The translations under genes and the position numbers were made by a program. A stretch of DNA of 64,000 bases from NCBI GenBank assembly GCA_029448655.1, contig JACCLO010000002.1, forward strand, positions 1,984,001 through 2,048,000, given 5' to 3'. Origin of the DNA: Wolfiporia cocos (Eukaryota > Basidiomycota > Agaricomycetes > Polyporales > Phaeolaceae). How positions within the stretch are numbered: position 1 is the stretch's first letter; the number at the start of each line of letters is the position of its first letter. Shown here piece after piece: positions 32,605-42,814 of this stretch. Under the pieces are notes generated by a model that was not told the origin of the DNA, ran no database searches, and worked only from the letters and a program-made list of their open reading frames with translations.

Positions 32605-33915
32605 CTACAGCACCGAATTGAGCGGAACGGGCATGTCCATCGGAATTCGCGTCCGCAATCGTACGAGCTCATAGAGGGAGCGAATGGTAGGGACCTCGAC
32701 GTCGTGCTTATGAGCGAGCTTGACGAGATAGCCGTTGAGGTACTCGATCTCCGTCTGGCTCCCGCGGCGCACGTCGATGAGCATGGACGAGACGTTGTTC
32801 CGCGTCACGGACATGACGCGCTCGCACTCCTGGATGAGCGCCTGCGCCGTGAGCTCCTGCGGGAACAGCTCGCGGGCCTCCCACTCGAGCGTGCGGGCCT
32901 CCTCGGCCGCGCCCGTCCCGGAGTCCGCGGCTGCCCCCAGCGACGCGCCCGTCTCGTTGTGCCACTGCGTGCGGAACAACCTCGCGGCCTCGTGGCAGAC
33001 GCTTTCGCACAGCGCGCGCGCGTCGCGGTGCTCGAGCAGCACGCCGTTCCTGCAGTCGAGCAGCGCGGTGAGCGGGTTGATCACGCAGTTCACGACGAGC
33101 TTGCGCCGGAGCGCGATCTGCACGTCGTAGACCGGCTGCCAGGACACGTTCAGCGCGGACACGCTCGTGAGAGCGTCGATCGTGTTGCGCAGCGAGCGGT
33201 AGCGCGGGAGCGTTGCGTTGCCCTCCCCGTCGAGCGGCGTGATGTCTGCGAGGTCGAGCTGTTGCTGGTCCTCCGGGAGGGACGTGTCGAGGCGCGCCTC
33301 GAAGTCGCGCCCGTGCAAGTCGGGCATAATGCCGAGCTTGATGTCGCCGACGCCGCTGTGGACGACGTGCCCCGTCTCCTTGAGCCACGCGCCGTGGTTA
33401 TTCGTGGAGACGACGATGTTCGGGCGCTCCTCGCGGTTGCGGAACACGCGGCGGAGGAGGTCCTCGTACACGCCCATGCCGTTGTGGAGGAGGACGATCG
33501 TGCTGTCGCGCGAGAGCCGCGGGAGGAGGTTCTTGATGCCGCCCACCGCAAAGGGCGCCTTGAGCGCGACGATGAGCGACTCGATCTGCGTTGCTTGCAC
33601 ATCCGTAGGTAGGTTGGCGAGCTGCTGCTCCTGCACCTCTTTGGGGAGGTTCCGCGTGCGCTGCCGCTTGCGCTCGCTCTCGATGTTGCTGTGGACGATG
33701 TCGGAGTACGGGTCATGCGACTCGTGCTGGATGTCCCTCTGCGAGAGCGCGACACCCTCGCACTCGTACCTGATCACGCCGCGCTGGTTTGCTCTGTGCG
33801 CCTGGACAGAGTTTTTGTGGATGACGGTGACCAGATGCTTGGGGTCGAGCGCGGCGCGGAGATGGTACGAGACGAGCGTGCCGACGGCGCCAAATCCAAG
33901 GACGTGGATGTGCAT
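32605..33915 (-). CDS. 2-dehydropantoate 2-reductase (ketopantoate reductase)
   Basis: An intronless 436-codon gene. The ATG at 33915 (MHIHVLGFGAVGTLVSYHL) was chosen because it starts directly at the Rossmann beta strand; the open frame extends to 34155 but that stretch is not family-like. Residues ~6-11 are the GFGAVG dinucleotide-binding loop. SLIVALKAPFAVGGIKNLLP and TIVLLHNGMGVYEDLL are typical of ApbA/PanE. The C-terminal domain shows KLVVNCVINPLTALLDCRNG (substrate-binding lysine and NPLTAL motif) and a conserved ending region. It reduces ketopantoate to pantoate with NADPH in pantothenate/CoA synthesis (yeast Pan5). The protein is longer than bacterial PanE (~300 residues), with an inserted charged segment at ~80-110. 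It is very GC-rich, so long antisense open frames are shadows. Confidence 0.92.
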   Translation of the reverse strand: MHIHVLGFGAVGTLVSYHLRAALDPKHLVTVIHKNSVQAHRANQRGVIRYECEGVALSQRDIQHESHDPYSDIVHSNIESERKRQRTRNLPKEVQEQQLANLPTDVQATQIESLIVALKAPFAVGGIKNLLPRLSRDSTIVLLHNGMGVYEDLLRRVFRNREERPNIVVSTNNHGAWLKETGHVVHSGVGDIKLGIMPDLHGRDFEARLDTSLPEDQQQLDLADITPLDGEGNATLPRYRSLRNTIDALTSVSALNVSWQPVYDVQIALRRKLVVNCVINPLTALLDCRNGVLLEHRDARALCESVCHEAARLFRTQWHNETGASLGAAADSGTGAAEEARTLEWEARELFPQELTAQALIQECERVMSVTRNNVSSMLIDVRRGSQTEIEYLNGYLVKLAHKHDVEVPTIRSLYELVRLRTRIPMDMPVPLNSVL

Positions 33916-34269
33916 GGCCGCCGCCGCCGTGTGGGTCGTCGTCGCGGTGAGCGATGGGCGTCGCGGCGAGCAGCAAGCATCAGCGCGAAACTTTTGGGCG
34001 CGATCACGTGATGCATGCGCGGGGCCCGATATGGTCAAATCGCGCAAAGGACCCGGAGAATATCCGGGGCGCGTTCTGGGGGATAAGGAACACCGGGGAC
34101 GATAGTTCGTGATGGATGAGGTCAGAGAATCGATGAAGCTATGGTATATGCTCACCCGCGGCCCGGCTCCCGTAGCTCCTCATAAGCCAGGAATTTTCTG
34201 AGGAGCCCCGCATCAGCTCCCTCTCTCATCTCCTCTACCATCTCATCCGCTCGCAGTACCCCTCGAACA
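33916..34269. promoter_or_regulatory. Shared divergent promoter region
   Basis: A 354-bp spacer between the start codons of ketopantoate reductase (minus) and xylose reductase (plus). No clear TATA box is seen; short pyrimidine tracts precede the plus-strand ATG. Co-regulation is possible but not shown. Confidence 0.5.
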
Positions 34270-35863
34270 ATGGCCGCTCACGCTTCCGTTGCACTCTCGA
34301 GGACCGGGGCCAAGGTGCGTGCACCGATCTACACGCCATGTTCTCACCCAGACGCTCACCGTTACGTCTAGATGCCCCTCGTCGGGTAAGTCGCTCCTCG
34401 AGTACATAATGAGACCCGGCGACGTCTTACCGCCCGCGCGACCGCCAGCTTCGGTCTCTGGAAGGTATGTCCGCCCGAGCGCTCAGGAACAACAGTCCGA
34501 TCTCACCGATTGCGAACATGCAGGTCACCAAGGCGACTTGTGCAGACGTACGCGCCTCGCCGCTTCTCGCGCGTTTCTCCCGCTTACCCGTCTTGGCAGA
34601 CCGTCTACAACGCCATCAAGGCGGGCTACCGCCTCCTCGACGGTGCCGGCGACTACGGCAACGAGAAGGAGGCCGGTGAGGGCCTCCGTCGCGCCATTGC
34701 CGATGGCATCGTCAAGCGCGAGGATGTCTGTGAGTAATGCGGTGATCATCTATCCGGAATTACGGTCTCATGACACTCGTTTCGCGGAACAGGGGTTACC
34801 TCCAAGGTGCGTTTGTCAAATAGCGGGTGTCCTACGGAACCAGGCGTCTGATAAGATGGTATGGGACTAGCTGTGGAACACCTTCCACAAGCACGAGCAC
34901 GTATGTGGGTTTGCGTCATGTATCTCTGCACGGACTTACCGGTTATGCCAGGTGAAAGCGCTCGCGAGGAAGCAGCTCGGGCTCTGGGGCATCGACTACT
35001 TCGACCTCTTCCTTGTCCACTTCCCCATTTCCCTCCAGTATGTCGACCCCTCGCACCGCTACCCTCCTGAGTGGTGGGGAGATGACAAGAAGGTCCACCT
35101 CGGTATGTTGTGCGTGAGCTCGATATCGAGTTGATGTACTGACGCTCGTACAGCCAACGTTCCTTTCCGGGAGACCTGGACTGCAATGGAGGAGCTCGTC
35201 GACGAGGGTCTGGTGAAGAACATTGGTGTCTCGTATGTTCTCTTACCAGAGTAGCATGATCCGGGGCTCATCTACTGTGCAGTAACACCCAGGGAGCCCT
35301 CCTGCTCGACATCCTGCGCTACGCCCGCTACCCTCCTCAGGTCAACCAGGTCGAGCTCCACCCCTACCTGACTCAGGAGGCCCTCATCAAGCTCTGCAAG
35401 ACGCTCGGCATCGCAATCACCGCGTACTCGTCGCTCGGCCCGCAGAGCTACGTGGAGCTCGGCGCGGACAAGGGTGCGCAGAACTTGCTGGAGCACAGCT
35501 CGATCTCGAGCATCGCGTCCAAGCACTCGAAGTGTGAGTCACCATGATTGCGACTGCGAGCTCCGGGCATGCAGACGCTGACGGCGTTGGATATCCGCAC
35601 GCAGCAACTGCGCAGGTGCTGCTCCGCTGGGCTGTGCAGCAGGGCCTCGCTGTCATCCCCAAGTCGAACAACCACGACCGCCTCGTTGCGAACCTGCAGG
35701 TCGACCAGTTCACCCTCACGGAGGAGGAGATGAAGGCGATCAGCTCGCTCAACATCAACCTCCGCGTAATTCCATTCTTATGCTCGTTTGACGTGCGCTC
35801 TGACCATTGTGATAGCTCAACGACCCTGCGGACCTCGACCCCCGCATGGCGATCTTCGCGTAA
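34270..35863 (+). CDS. D-xylose reductase (aldo-keto reductase)
   Basis: About ten short exons, all with GT-AG introns, starting [26 protein letters not shown]. The AKR catalytic tetrad is visible: Asp and Tyr in [12 protein letters not shown], Lys in TSKLWNTFH, and His in DLFLVHFPI. The cofactor loop [10 protein letters not shown] and the substrate-side motifs [12 protein letters not shown] and ITAYSSLG are those of fungal xylose reductases (AKR2 family), which reduce xylose to xylitol with NADPH or NADH in pentose catabolism; the natural substrate could also be another aldose. One family-typical Cys is Gly here (DGAGDYG instead of DGACDYG), which does not touch the tetrad. It ends DPRMAIFA, about 320 residues, the usual length. 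Confidence 0.92.
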
Positions 35864-36121
35864 GGGGCTTGAGAGGCAAAAGGACCAAACGAATGCAGAA
35901 GATGTACTGCTGTATTACAACCTACAATTGTGCTCTAGAGTGTTCCGACAATGATATCCATGCATGTGCCTGACGATGACCGCAGTGATGTGCCGAGTGC
36001 TCGCGCAACCGTCGCGGAAGAGATGAGACGGTATGTACGCGCACGCGTGTCCTTCCTAATACGGCAGTGCTATGCGCGATCATATACACCGGCGCAGCTG
36101 TCGGAGTTTGAACGCGCCCGC

Positions 36122-36128
36122 TATATAA
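36122..36128 (+). promoter_or_regulatory. TATA box that decides the PB1-protein start
   Basis: TATATAA lies 33-39 bp upstream of ATG 36161. The open frame extends upstream to 35951, but a TATA box inside it argues that translation starts at 36161, with a very short leader. Confidence 0.6.
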
Positions 36129-36160
36129 CCCCGCGTCTGACCTCACCTCTTCCCAGCACC

Positions 36161-38907
36161 ATGACCACCCTCCAGTCCATCCACATCAAGCTTGCAAGGC
36201 CCCCCGACCCCCTCATCCGCAAGGTCGTCTTCGACGCACCCCTCACATGGGTCGCGCTCGCGGAGAAGATCGCGGGCCTCTACCAGATCACGCCCGCCGA
36301 CGTCGCCGTCTCCTATCTCGACGCGGACGGCGACGAAGTCACGCTCAGCTCCGAGCAGGAGCTCCGCGAGTTCCACGATGCCCTGCCCCCGCCGCCGGAC
36401 GGCGCGCCGACGTCCGTCAAGTTCAGCGTGTGGGACCTCGGCGCGGAGCGCAACAAGACGCTCCCGCCGACGCCGCGCAGCTCGATGTACCGCAACACGT
36501 TCGGGCCCGGCCAGCGCATCCCGATGGTGTTTGAGGTCGAGGACGAGTGGCAGCGCGTCGCGCCCGTCGCGCCCGGCCTGGGGTCCATGTTGTTCGGGCA
36601 CCAGGCGAGCTCTGACGCGAGCGGCCCGCACGCGTTTGTCGAGGTTATCGAGAGCGATGCCGAGTCGCAGGCGCAGCAAGAGGACAGGCAGACCGCTGTC
36701 AGCATCTCCGACTCTGCGCTAACGGACTCCACGTCTGCTCCCTCGCTGGACAAGGGCAAAGGCAGGGAGACCGTCTTTGTCGAGCAAGAGCAAGAGCAGG
36801 TGCACGAGCAAGTGCACGAGCAAATGCACGAGCAAGTAAGCGAACGGGCGAAGGAGCAGCTGCTAGAGGTAGAAGTTGCGTCAATCTCGTCAGATGAGTC
36901 CATCATCGAGTCGCACGAGCCGCGCAAGTACCCCATCCATGTGATCGACATGTCAAATCCTAACGTGGAGACACTGAGAGTCCTGGACTCGCGCACTCCC
37001 ACTCCTATTTCTCGCGGGGGTTCGACACCACGGCCTGCCGCACCCAGCGCCAAGTCTAGGACTTCTACAGTCCCCGCGCCTGCGCAAGCTCAAGCTCAAG
37101 CTCAGGCTCCGGATCCGGATCCGCCGCTTCCCGACTTGGGCACTATGCCCTCTGCGTCTTCCTCCACCGTGTCGCTCACGAACGACGTCGCGAATCTGTT
37201 CAGCACCCTATCGACTGTGTTCGCGTCACATCCCGAGCTGTCTGAGGGTGTGCGCACTATTGTGCGCAACGCCACAAACGGTACGTACTGGCATGCGCAC
37301 AGAGATACTGTCGCGCGCGCAGCAGATGAGATAAGGCGCAGCGCGGTGTCGAGCAGCAGTGATATCAGTCAGATCGCAGTCGATGCCCGCAGGGCCGCAG
37401 AAGACGCCGCGGGACGCCGCATCGCAGAGGCGATCGCGAACGTCGTCCACGTCATCGGGGACGTAACCGGCACGATTCCCCCTGGGTCGTCATCCACCCC
37501 GCGCTCGCAACGTGGCCGCGGCGGTTCAGAACACCGCCCCTACCCGTCTCATCACGAACGCCGTAACTTGCGCCGCAGCGAAACCCTAGATTCGTGGCGC
37601 GGTGGGTCGCGCGGCAGCGACGATCCGTTCGTGTGGATGAACAACTGGCTCGAAAATGCCAGGGTCCGACACGAGAACGCTCGACCGGGTCTTGGAAGAT
37701 CCAACACGCTGGGAAGCACCTGGACCACTCGCGACCGCGGCGCTGCCGCTCCTTCGCCGCCTTCACGGCCTTCGACCCCGCCAGCACCACTCACGCCTCC
37801 TGGACCGCCCCCGCCACCAGTACCTCCGCGCCCGCAAACGCCACAGCCACCGCCACAGGCTCAGCCACCCCCGCCACCACCCCCAGTTCCGCCACCGCCT
37901 CCAGAGCACTACCGCACTGACTCGGCAAACTGGTACGGCTGCCATAGAACGCATCGCTGGGACGCGTACCCTAGCCCCTACCCGCCCCCGCCGCACTTCG
38001 GTCACGCCCGACAGTACACATGGGACGCGCCTCCGATATCTGCCATGCCCGGCTCGGCGTGGATGACCGTCGCTCCGCCTCCGCCGCCGGCCCTGTCCCC
38101 GTGGTGGGAGCCCCCGCTGCCGACTGCTATCGCGACTGAGGCGCCGGTGACAGAGCGCGCGGAGGCCTCGGTGTTTGGCACGATGCAGAGCCCGGCGAGG
38201 AGTTCTGCACAGGACGCGAAGGATGCGCTGTTGGCGGCGAAGGAGATATACCAGGCTGAGAAAGAGCGATATCGTCGCGAGCGGGAGGAGCACAAGAGGG
38301 AGAGAGAACGCAGGAAGAATATGTCTGGTGGCAGGTTTGTGCTTTCTAGTTGGAAACAAAACCCGATATTGTGACGCTGATGACTCTGCTGTCCACAGCT
38401 CCCAGCACATGATAAGCGAGGACGAGAAGAGTCCTCCGAAAGGGAAAGAGAAGAATATCCAGACAGAGGTGGCAGATCTGACACAATCCACCACGCAGAT
38501 AATTAGTGCCGCGCGTGGGCCTTTCCCACAGCTGGAGATGTATGGCGTCCCTTTACCGCGCTCACGGCACACAATGCATGGTACGGGGACGACCCAGCGC
38601 CCCGCTGTCGACACCTCATCCGTGGCGATAGCTGCCATCACTCGACGGCTCGGTGACGTACGTTGTCCTCTGCTTCACGTCTGTGACTTGGTTCTCATAC
38701 CCGCCCTGAACCGTACTACAGATGGGCTTCACCGAGACGGCGTACCCCAGCATGCCCAAGAAAGTACGTGCACGCGTGCCGCGCAACGCGGAGCTGTCGC
38801 CGGATGCAGAGGATGCGGCTGTCATGGATGTGCTTGAGGAACTCTTACAGCTTTCGCCTCAAAAGCCGGTTGCGTCTGGTTCTGATACCAGAGGTGAAGG
38901 TTTCTAG
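36161..38907 (+). CDS. PB1-domain scaffold-like protein
   Basis: Three exons: a long first exon (36161 to ~38338), then exons joined by introns near 38339-38399 and 38657-38721; about 875 residues. Residues ~1-90 form a PB1 domain: SIHIKLARPPDPLIRKVVFD, then the OPCA-like acidic loop YLDADGDEVTLSSEQELREF. PB1 domains pair head-to-tail, as in p62/NBR1, Bem1/Cdc24 and NADPH-oxidase regulators. Next come a Glu/Gln/His repeat (VHEQVHEQMHEQ, ~208-225), Pro/Ala-Gln runs, a helical segment, a long polyproline stretch (~540-600) that could bind SH3 or WW domains, and a charged coiled coil (AKEIYQAEKERYRREREEHK). A short C-terminal block (RRLGDMGFTETAYPSM) is only vaguely UBA-like. Function is not assigned; an autophagy- or polarity-type scaffold is possible. 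Confidence 0.75.
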
Positions 38908-39750
38908 GAAGGATGTATAATATGGGTGGGTCTAGATCTTGGTTTGCGTTTGACTACCGTGAATAGTTTACTGAGATATATGGCTAATCGTCTTCGTGGG
39001 CCTTTGGCTATCGAGATCGGTGCTGATGTATGATGTATGCTGGATGTATGCTGGATCTTGGGATGTCTTGAAACTGTATCTTCTGTATGGTGAGTAGTGT
39101 ACCGTCGAAATATGTACATATAGCGCTCGTTGTATGTATCATTTAACCATGTAGCTTTGTGCAGTGCAATCAGATATTATGCGCTTGCAGCATTATGTAA
39201 ACTACACTCGAGCTTGCGCCACAGATCTGCCGTCCGATCGAGCGTATCACTCGATTATTGATCTGCCCGATCTAAGATATCCGTTTCTGCATCCAGATCT
39301 TGGTTTGCACTTGCTATCTTTAGCATGTACATGTAAGGGTGCTGTGATAGTAGCATCATTCCATTATCTGGGTTACAACCTGCGCTGCTCAGTGATGAGA
39401 TACCTTTCGACTTGCCATCAGGCCGCTGTCCAGTCGCTGGATTTGCACAGCGGTGCATGCCTGGCTCCTTGGGCAGAACTGCATCAAGCCAATCATTACA
39501 TGAGTCTCCTTGACACCCCAAAGTCCGTGAGTTGAGTGTCACAGGCACTGTTTGGTAGGTAAGACCTATAGCAGTTCGCGACCAAAGCCACTCCGGCCGG
39601 AGTACGAAATCGAACAACTGATCGGACGCGCCCGCGTGACGAGACGCGTTGTTTGGAGTTGTGGACGCGTTACGAACGCGGTTCATCCCCACCCCGCGTT
39701 TGTTCGACTGCTCGCCTCCACAATCCAAGTAGCTCAAGCAAGGCCGCAAG
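38908..39750. other. Intergenic, no gene recognised
   Basis: An 843-bp spacer; the promoter of the first homeodomain gene lies at its right end. Short near-repeats of GATGTATGCTG occur at ~39027-39055. Confidence 0.5.
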
Positions 39751-40783
39751 ATGTCCGACTTTCAGCGCACCGCCTCCGTTACCTCGACCATGTCCACCTG
39801 TTCTTCCATCGATACGACAGAGACCGACAACGGCACTTCAGACAAGCCGAACAGAGCCCTCGACGAGATTCCTTTCGCCCGCCGACGCCTCATGCATGAG
39901 CAAACCGCCGCGCTCCTTGCCAGCTTTGAGCGGCAGACGCACCCATCGAAAGACGAGCGAGTTAACCTTGCCGAACAGCTTGGCATGTGCGCATTCCCTG
40001 CTTTACAGGTACACTGCAGTGGGTTCTGACCAACATCGCCACAGGGAGCTGAAGACAGTCAGTGCATGGTTCCAGAATCGACGACGTAGCGTCAAAAGGA
40101 AGTCACTCGCCTGGACGCGTGCCTGCGCTGAGAACCACTACGCAGGCAGCGCGTATCCCGCGGTGGGTAAGCGGCAGGTGGTGCGCAATGAGTCAATCAT
40201 CTCGCTTAACTGCATCGTGTCCGCCCGCGAGCGCCCGCAGGCGCGCAAGCCCTCTGCAGCCGTGTTGGTGGTCTCTCCGACGCGACCTCCGCTGACTCCC
40301 CGACGTCTGAATGCACGGAGGGTGCTCACCACCCCTACTAAGCGCGTGACGAATCTCTGGGACCATATACCTTCGTCTCCGACAGAGGCGCCGTCGTCGC
40401 CTGCGTCGGAGAGCCTGCGCTTGGCTGCGTTGCCGAGGCGCTCGAAAACCTTACGGTCACTGGAGTGGGCGTGTGCAATTGCGAGGGCGCGACAAGGGTA
40501 CAAACAAGCGAAGGTGAAAACTGTGGAGGAGGACATGGACTTGCCAGAGCTGATTCCGGATGGTGGGACGAGTCAAGGAGACCTCAGTGCGGAAAACGAC
40601 ACAGAGGCGGAAGATTTTGAGGCAATCACGCCAGATGTTAGTGCGTTGCAGCTCGTCGTACCGCAACTATCGCCCAAGTCCAAGGGCAAGGAAATCAAAG
40701 ATAGGAATGCACCGTCGCAAGACATGGAGGCCGCTATGGCGCTGTTAGGGTTCATGGGAAGGAACGAACTGCATTATAAGTAG
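39751..40783 (+). CDS. Homeodomain transcription factor, tandem copy 1
   Basis: Two exons (39751-39986 and 40045-40783) flank a 58-nt intron that splits a codon inside the homeodomain. The homeodomain is at residues ~45-100: RRRLMHEQTAALLASFERQT ... LAEQLGM|ELKTVSAWFQNRRRSVKRK. WFQNRR in helix 3 is the DNA-contact signature of a typical 60-residue homeodomain, not the TALE class. The remainder is low-complexity, with basic, Ser/Pro-rich and acidic parts and a conserved block RSLEWACAIARARQGYK (~260). It is likely a nuclear regulator; related basidiomycete homeobox genes act in fruiting-body development, but I cannot assign orthology. The neighbour at 41245 is a paralogue. Confidence 0.88.
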
Positions 40784-41244
40784 CCTTTGCATGTGGACAC
40801 ATCTGTCAAGTAAAATAGTGTATTTGTCTACTTCTCTCACTCGTTCACTCTCCTCACTCGTTACCTCGATACTACTGGACACTACATCCCCTCTACAGGT
40901 TTGCACTGGCTCTCACGAGTAGTCACGTATCTTGTCATTCCATGTCTCAGAAGATCTACCTCGGCTCATGCACAACTTTACGTGGAAGATGTTTTCTCTG
41001 TGACGCGTGAAGTTCAATGCTCTGCCGATGACGCGACACGTTCACAAACCAGCACGAGTCACGGGACCGCGACGCGGATCAATTGATCGGCGCCTCGAGA
41101 GTAGTTAAGACCATAACGCACTGGGCCCGCGCAACGAGGCTGGCATGGCTGATGGGCTGACAGTGCGCATGCCCGCGGTCAGCCAGTTGCGCTATAAGTA
41201 AGTAATTCTTTCTGGCAACAAGATGCACGTCCACCATCGCCACA
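40784..41244. other. Spacer between tandem homeodomain genes
   Basis: 461 bp; no gene. It holds the promoter of the second homeodomain gene; no clear TATA box was seen. Confidence 0.5.
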
Positions 41245-42452
41245 ATGCGCCCGTCCATGCGATCCACCCGCTCCCACACCCTGGCATCTAAGCGGGCGAA
41301 CGCGGGTGCATCGGCAGAAGCACCGGTGGAATTAACCACGCCATTAGTCGCAACATTCACTGTTGAAGAGCAGAATGAGCCTGCTACGGAAGGCCCAATA
41401 GATCGTCCTGACGCTTGCGTGGAGAAGAAGGCTCGACATCGAATGACGGGACTGCAGCTGAAAAGGCTGGAAGCCTTATTCAAAGAAAGTACCCACCCAA
41501 ATAGGCGTGCTAAGGAGCACCTCGCTAACGAGACGGGAATGTAAGCGCAAATTTGTTCTGTCTGACCAGTCATGCAACCGAGATGCCGCATCGTTACAGG
41601 GAATTGAAGACCGTCACTGTTTGGTTCCAGAACAGGCGGCAAAACAGGCGCAAGAAGAGAACGAAGGGGTTTGATGTAGCAGATTCTCCTGACCTTACTC
41701 TGATTCTCAGTCCCAATGGACAGTCTCGCGATGAAGAAGTGACAAGTCAGGAACCTCCCACTGATTCTCCCAGCATGCCACATCCTCCTATCCTGGCAGG
41801 GCCCGGGACCCACGCGTTCATCGCGAGTACTTATCGCGGGCGATCCCAAGCGGGCTCGGGGACTGATTACCAAAAGAGCAGCTCTGTCTTTGATGCTTTC
41901 TCGACAATCCCTCCACGTCTACCATCGCTCCCGTTTGTACTCGAGGGATCTATCCCCTATCCTCCGCACACTCCTTTAGAGAATCGTTTGACGAAGACTC
42001 TACGCTCTGAAGCCTTCACGCAGACCGGCTCTCCCGGTGGCTCCTCAGGCTCAGGTGTCAGTCGTGTAGGAGAGAAGAGGAAGAGAAGCTTGGAATGGGC
42101 CTGTGCACGTCAGGAACGTGACAAACGTTTGCGCACGGAATCTGGCTGCCCCAACACTCCAGACCTCATAGAAGATTCGGACAGCGAACCTGCTGAGGAT
42201 GAAGAAACATCGAACACTAGTTTAATCACTCAAGGCGAAGACCAATACGTCCATATAAACTCCGCGCCTGAGGGAAGCTTTGACATCTGCTGTCAGTTCC
42301 CAGTTGCAGGTTTCAAGCCGACGGCATCGTACATGATACCATCCCAGTACTGCGCAGGCTACTCGGAAGATGTGGTTCTGGGCGCTTCTCTCCTGCTAGA
42401 GTTCAAATACTCGGCGGGCTTCACCTCTCGTCTTGATACGCACATGGCTTGA
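41245..42452 (+). CDS. Homeodomain transcription factor, tandem copy 2
   Basis: Two exons (41245-41540 and 41600-42452). The 59-nt intron interrupts the homeodomain at exactly the same codon as in copy 1, between ...NETGM and ELKTVTVWFQNRRQNRRKK. The homeodomain spans residues ~62-120: KKARHRMTGLQLKRLEALFK. Downstream is Pro/Ser-rich, then KRKRSLEWACARQERDKR, matching the RSLEWACA block of copy 1, then an acidic stretch (EDSDSEPAEDEE). Shared orientation, intron position and the second conserved block show origin by tandem duplication; outside the shared blocks they are strongly diverged. It is likely a DNA-binding regulator; targets are unknown. Confidence 0.88.
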
Positions 42453-42814
42453 AATACGGCAAGTCAGATAGCTCCTGCATCATATACATCTAGTAGCATG
42501 CATGTAGCAGCAGTACGCGTGCCGATCTTGTGCGCTCAAATTGCAAGTGCAATGTAGATGGCCACAGATCATAGCGTCCGGACAACTTCCAGAACCAACC
42601 AACGACATCGAGGGAATAAAGATGATACCCAATCTGTCGAATGGCCATTCCGGATATCTTTGATGCGCGCTGATTACGAAGGCAGTGTAAGCGTTCTGCG
42701 AATAATGAGAATTATGTGGCTGGTATGCGTGCAGTGAAGCTAAATAGCTAGAACAATGCAGATGTATGAGATTTGCAACATATTAGGTCGACCTCGACCT
42801 CTTGGACCATCCAA
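42453..42814. other. Intergenic between convergent genes
   Basis: A 362-bp tail-to-tail spacer; nothing recognised. Confidence 0.5.

Noticed and set aside
32704..33612. 302-codon plus-strand open frame opposite ketopantoate reductase
   Set aside because: Arg/Val/Glu-rich shadow of a very GC-rich gene; no motif, and the minus-strand frame is clearly the real one.
29579..35863. MFS, ketopantoate reductase and xylose reductase as a biosynthetic cluster
   Set aside because: Different primary pathways, and no shared regulator or core enzyme beside them; proximity alone is weak.
39751..42452. Mating-type (A/HD) locus
   Set aside because: HD1/HD2 pairs are normally divergent, and one is of the TALE type, near mip and beta-fg. 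Here both genes are typical homeodomains in tandem, and none of those neighbours is seen.
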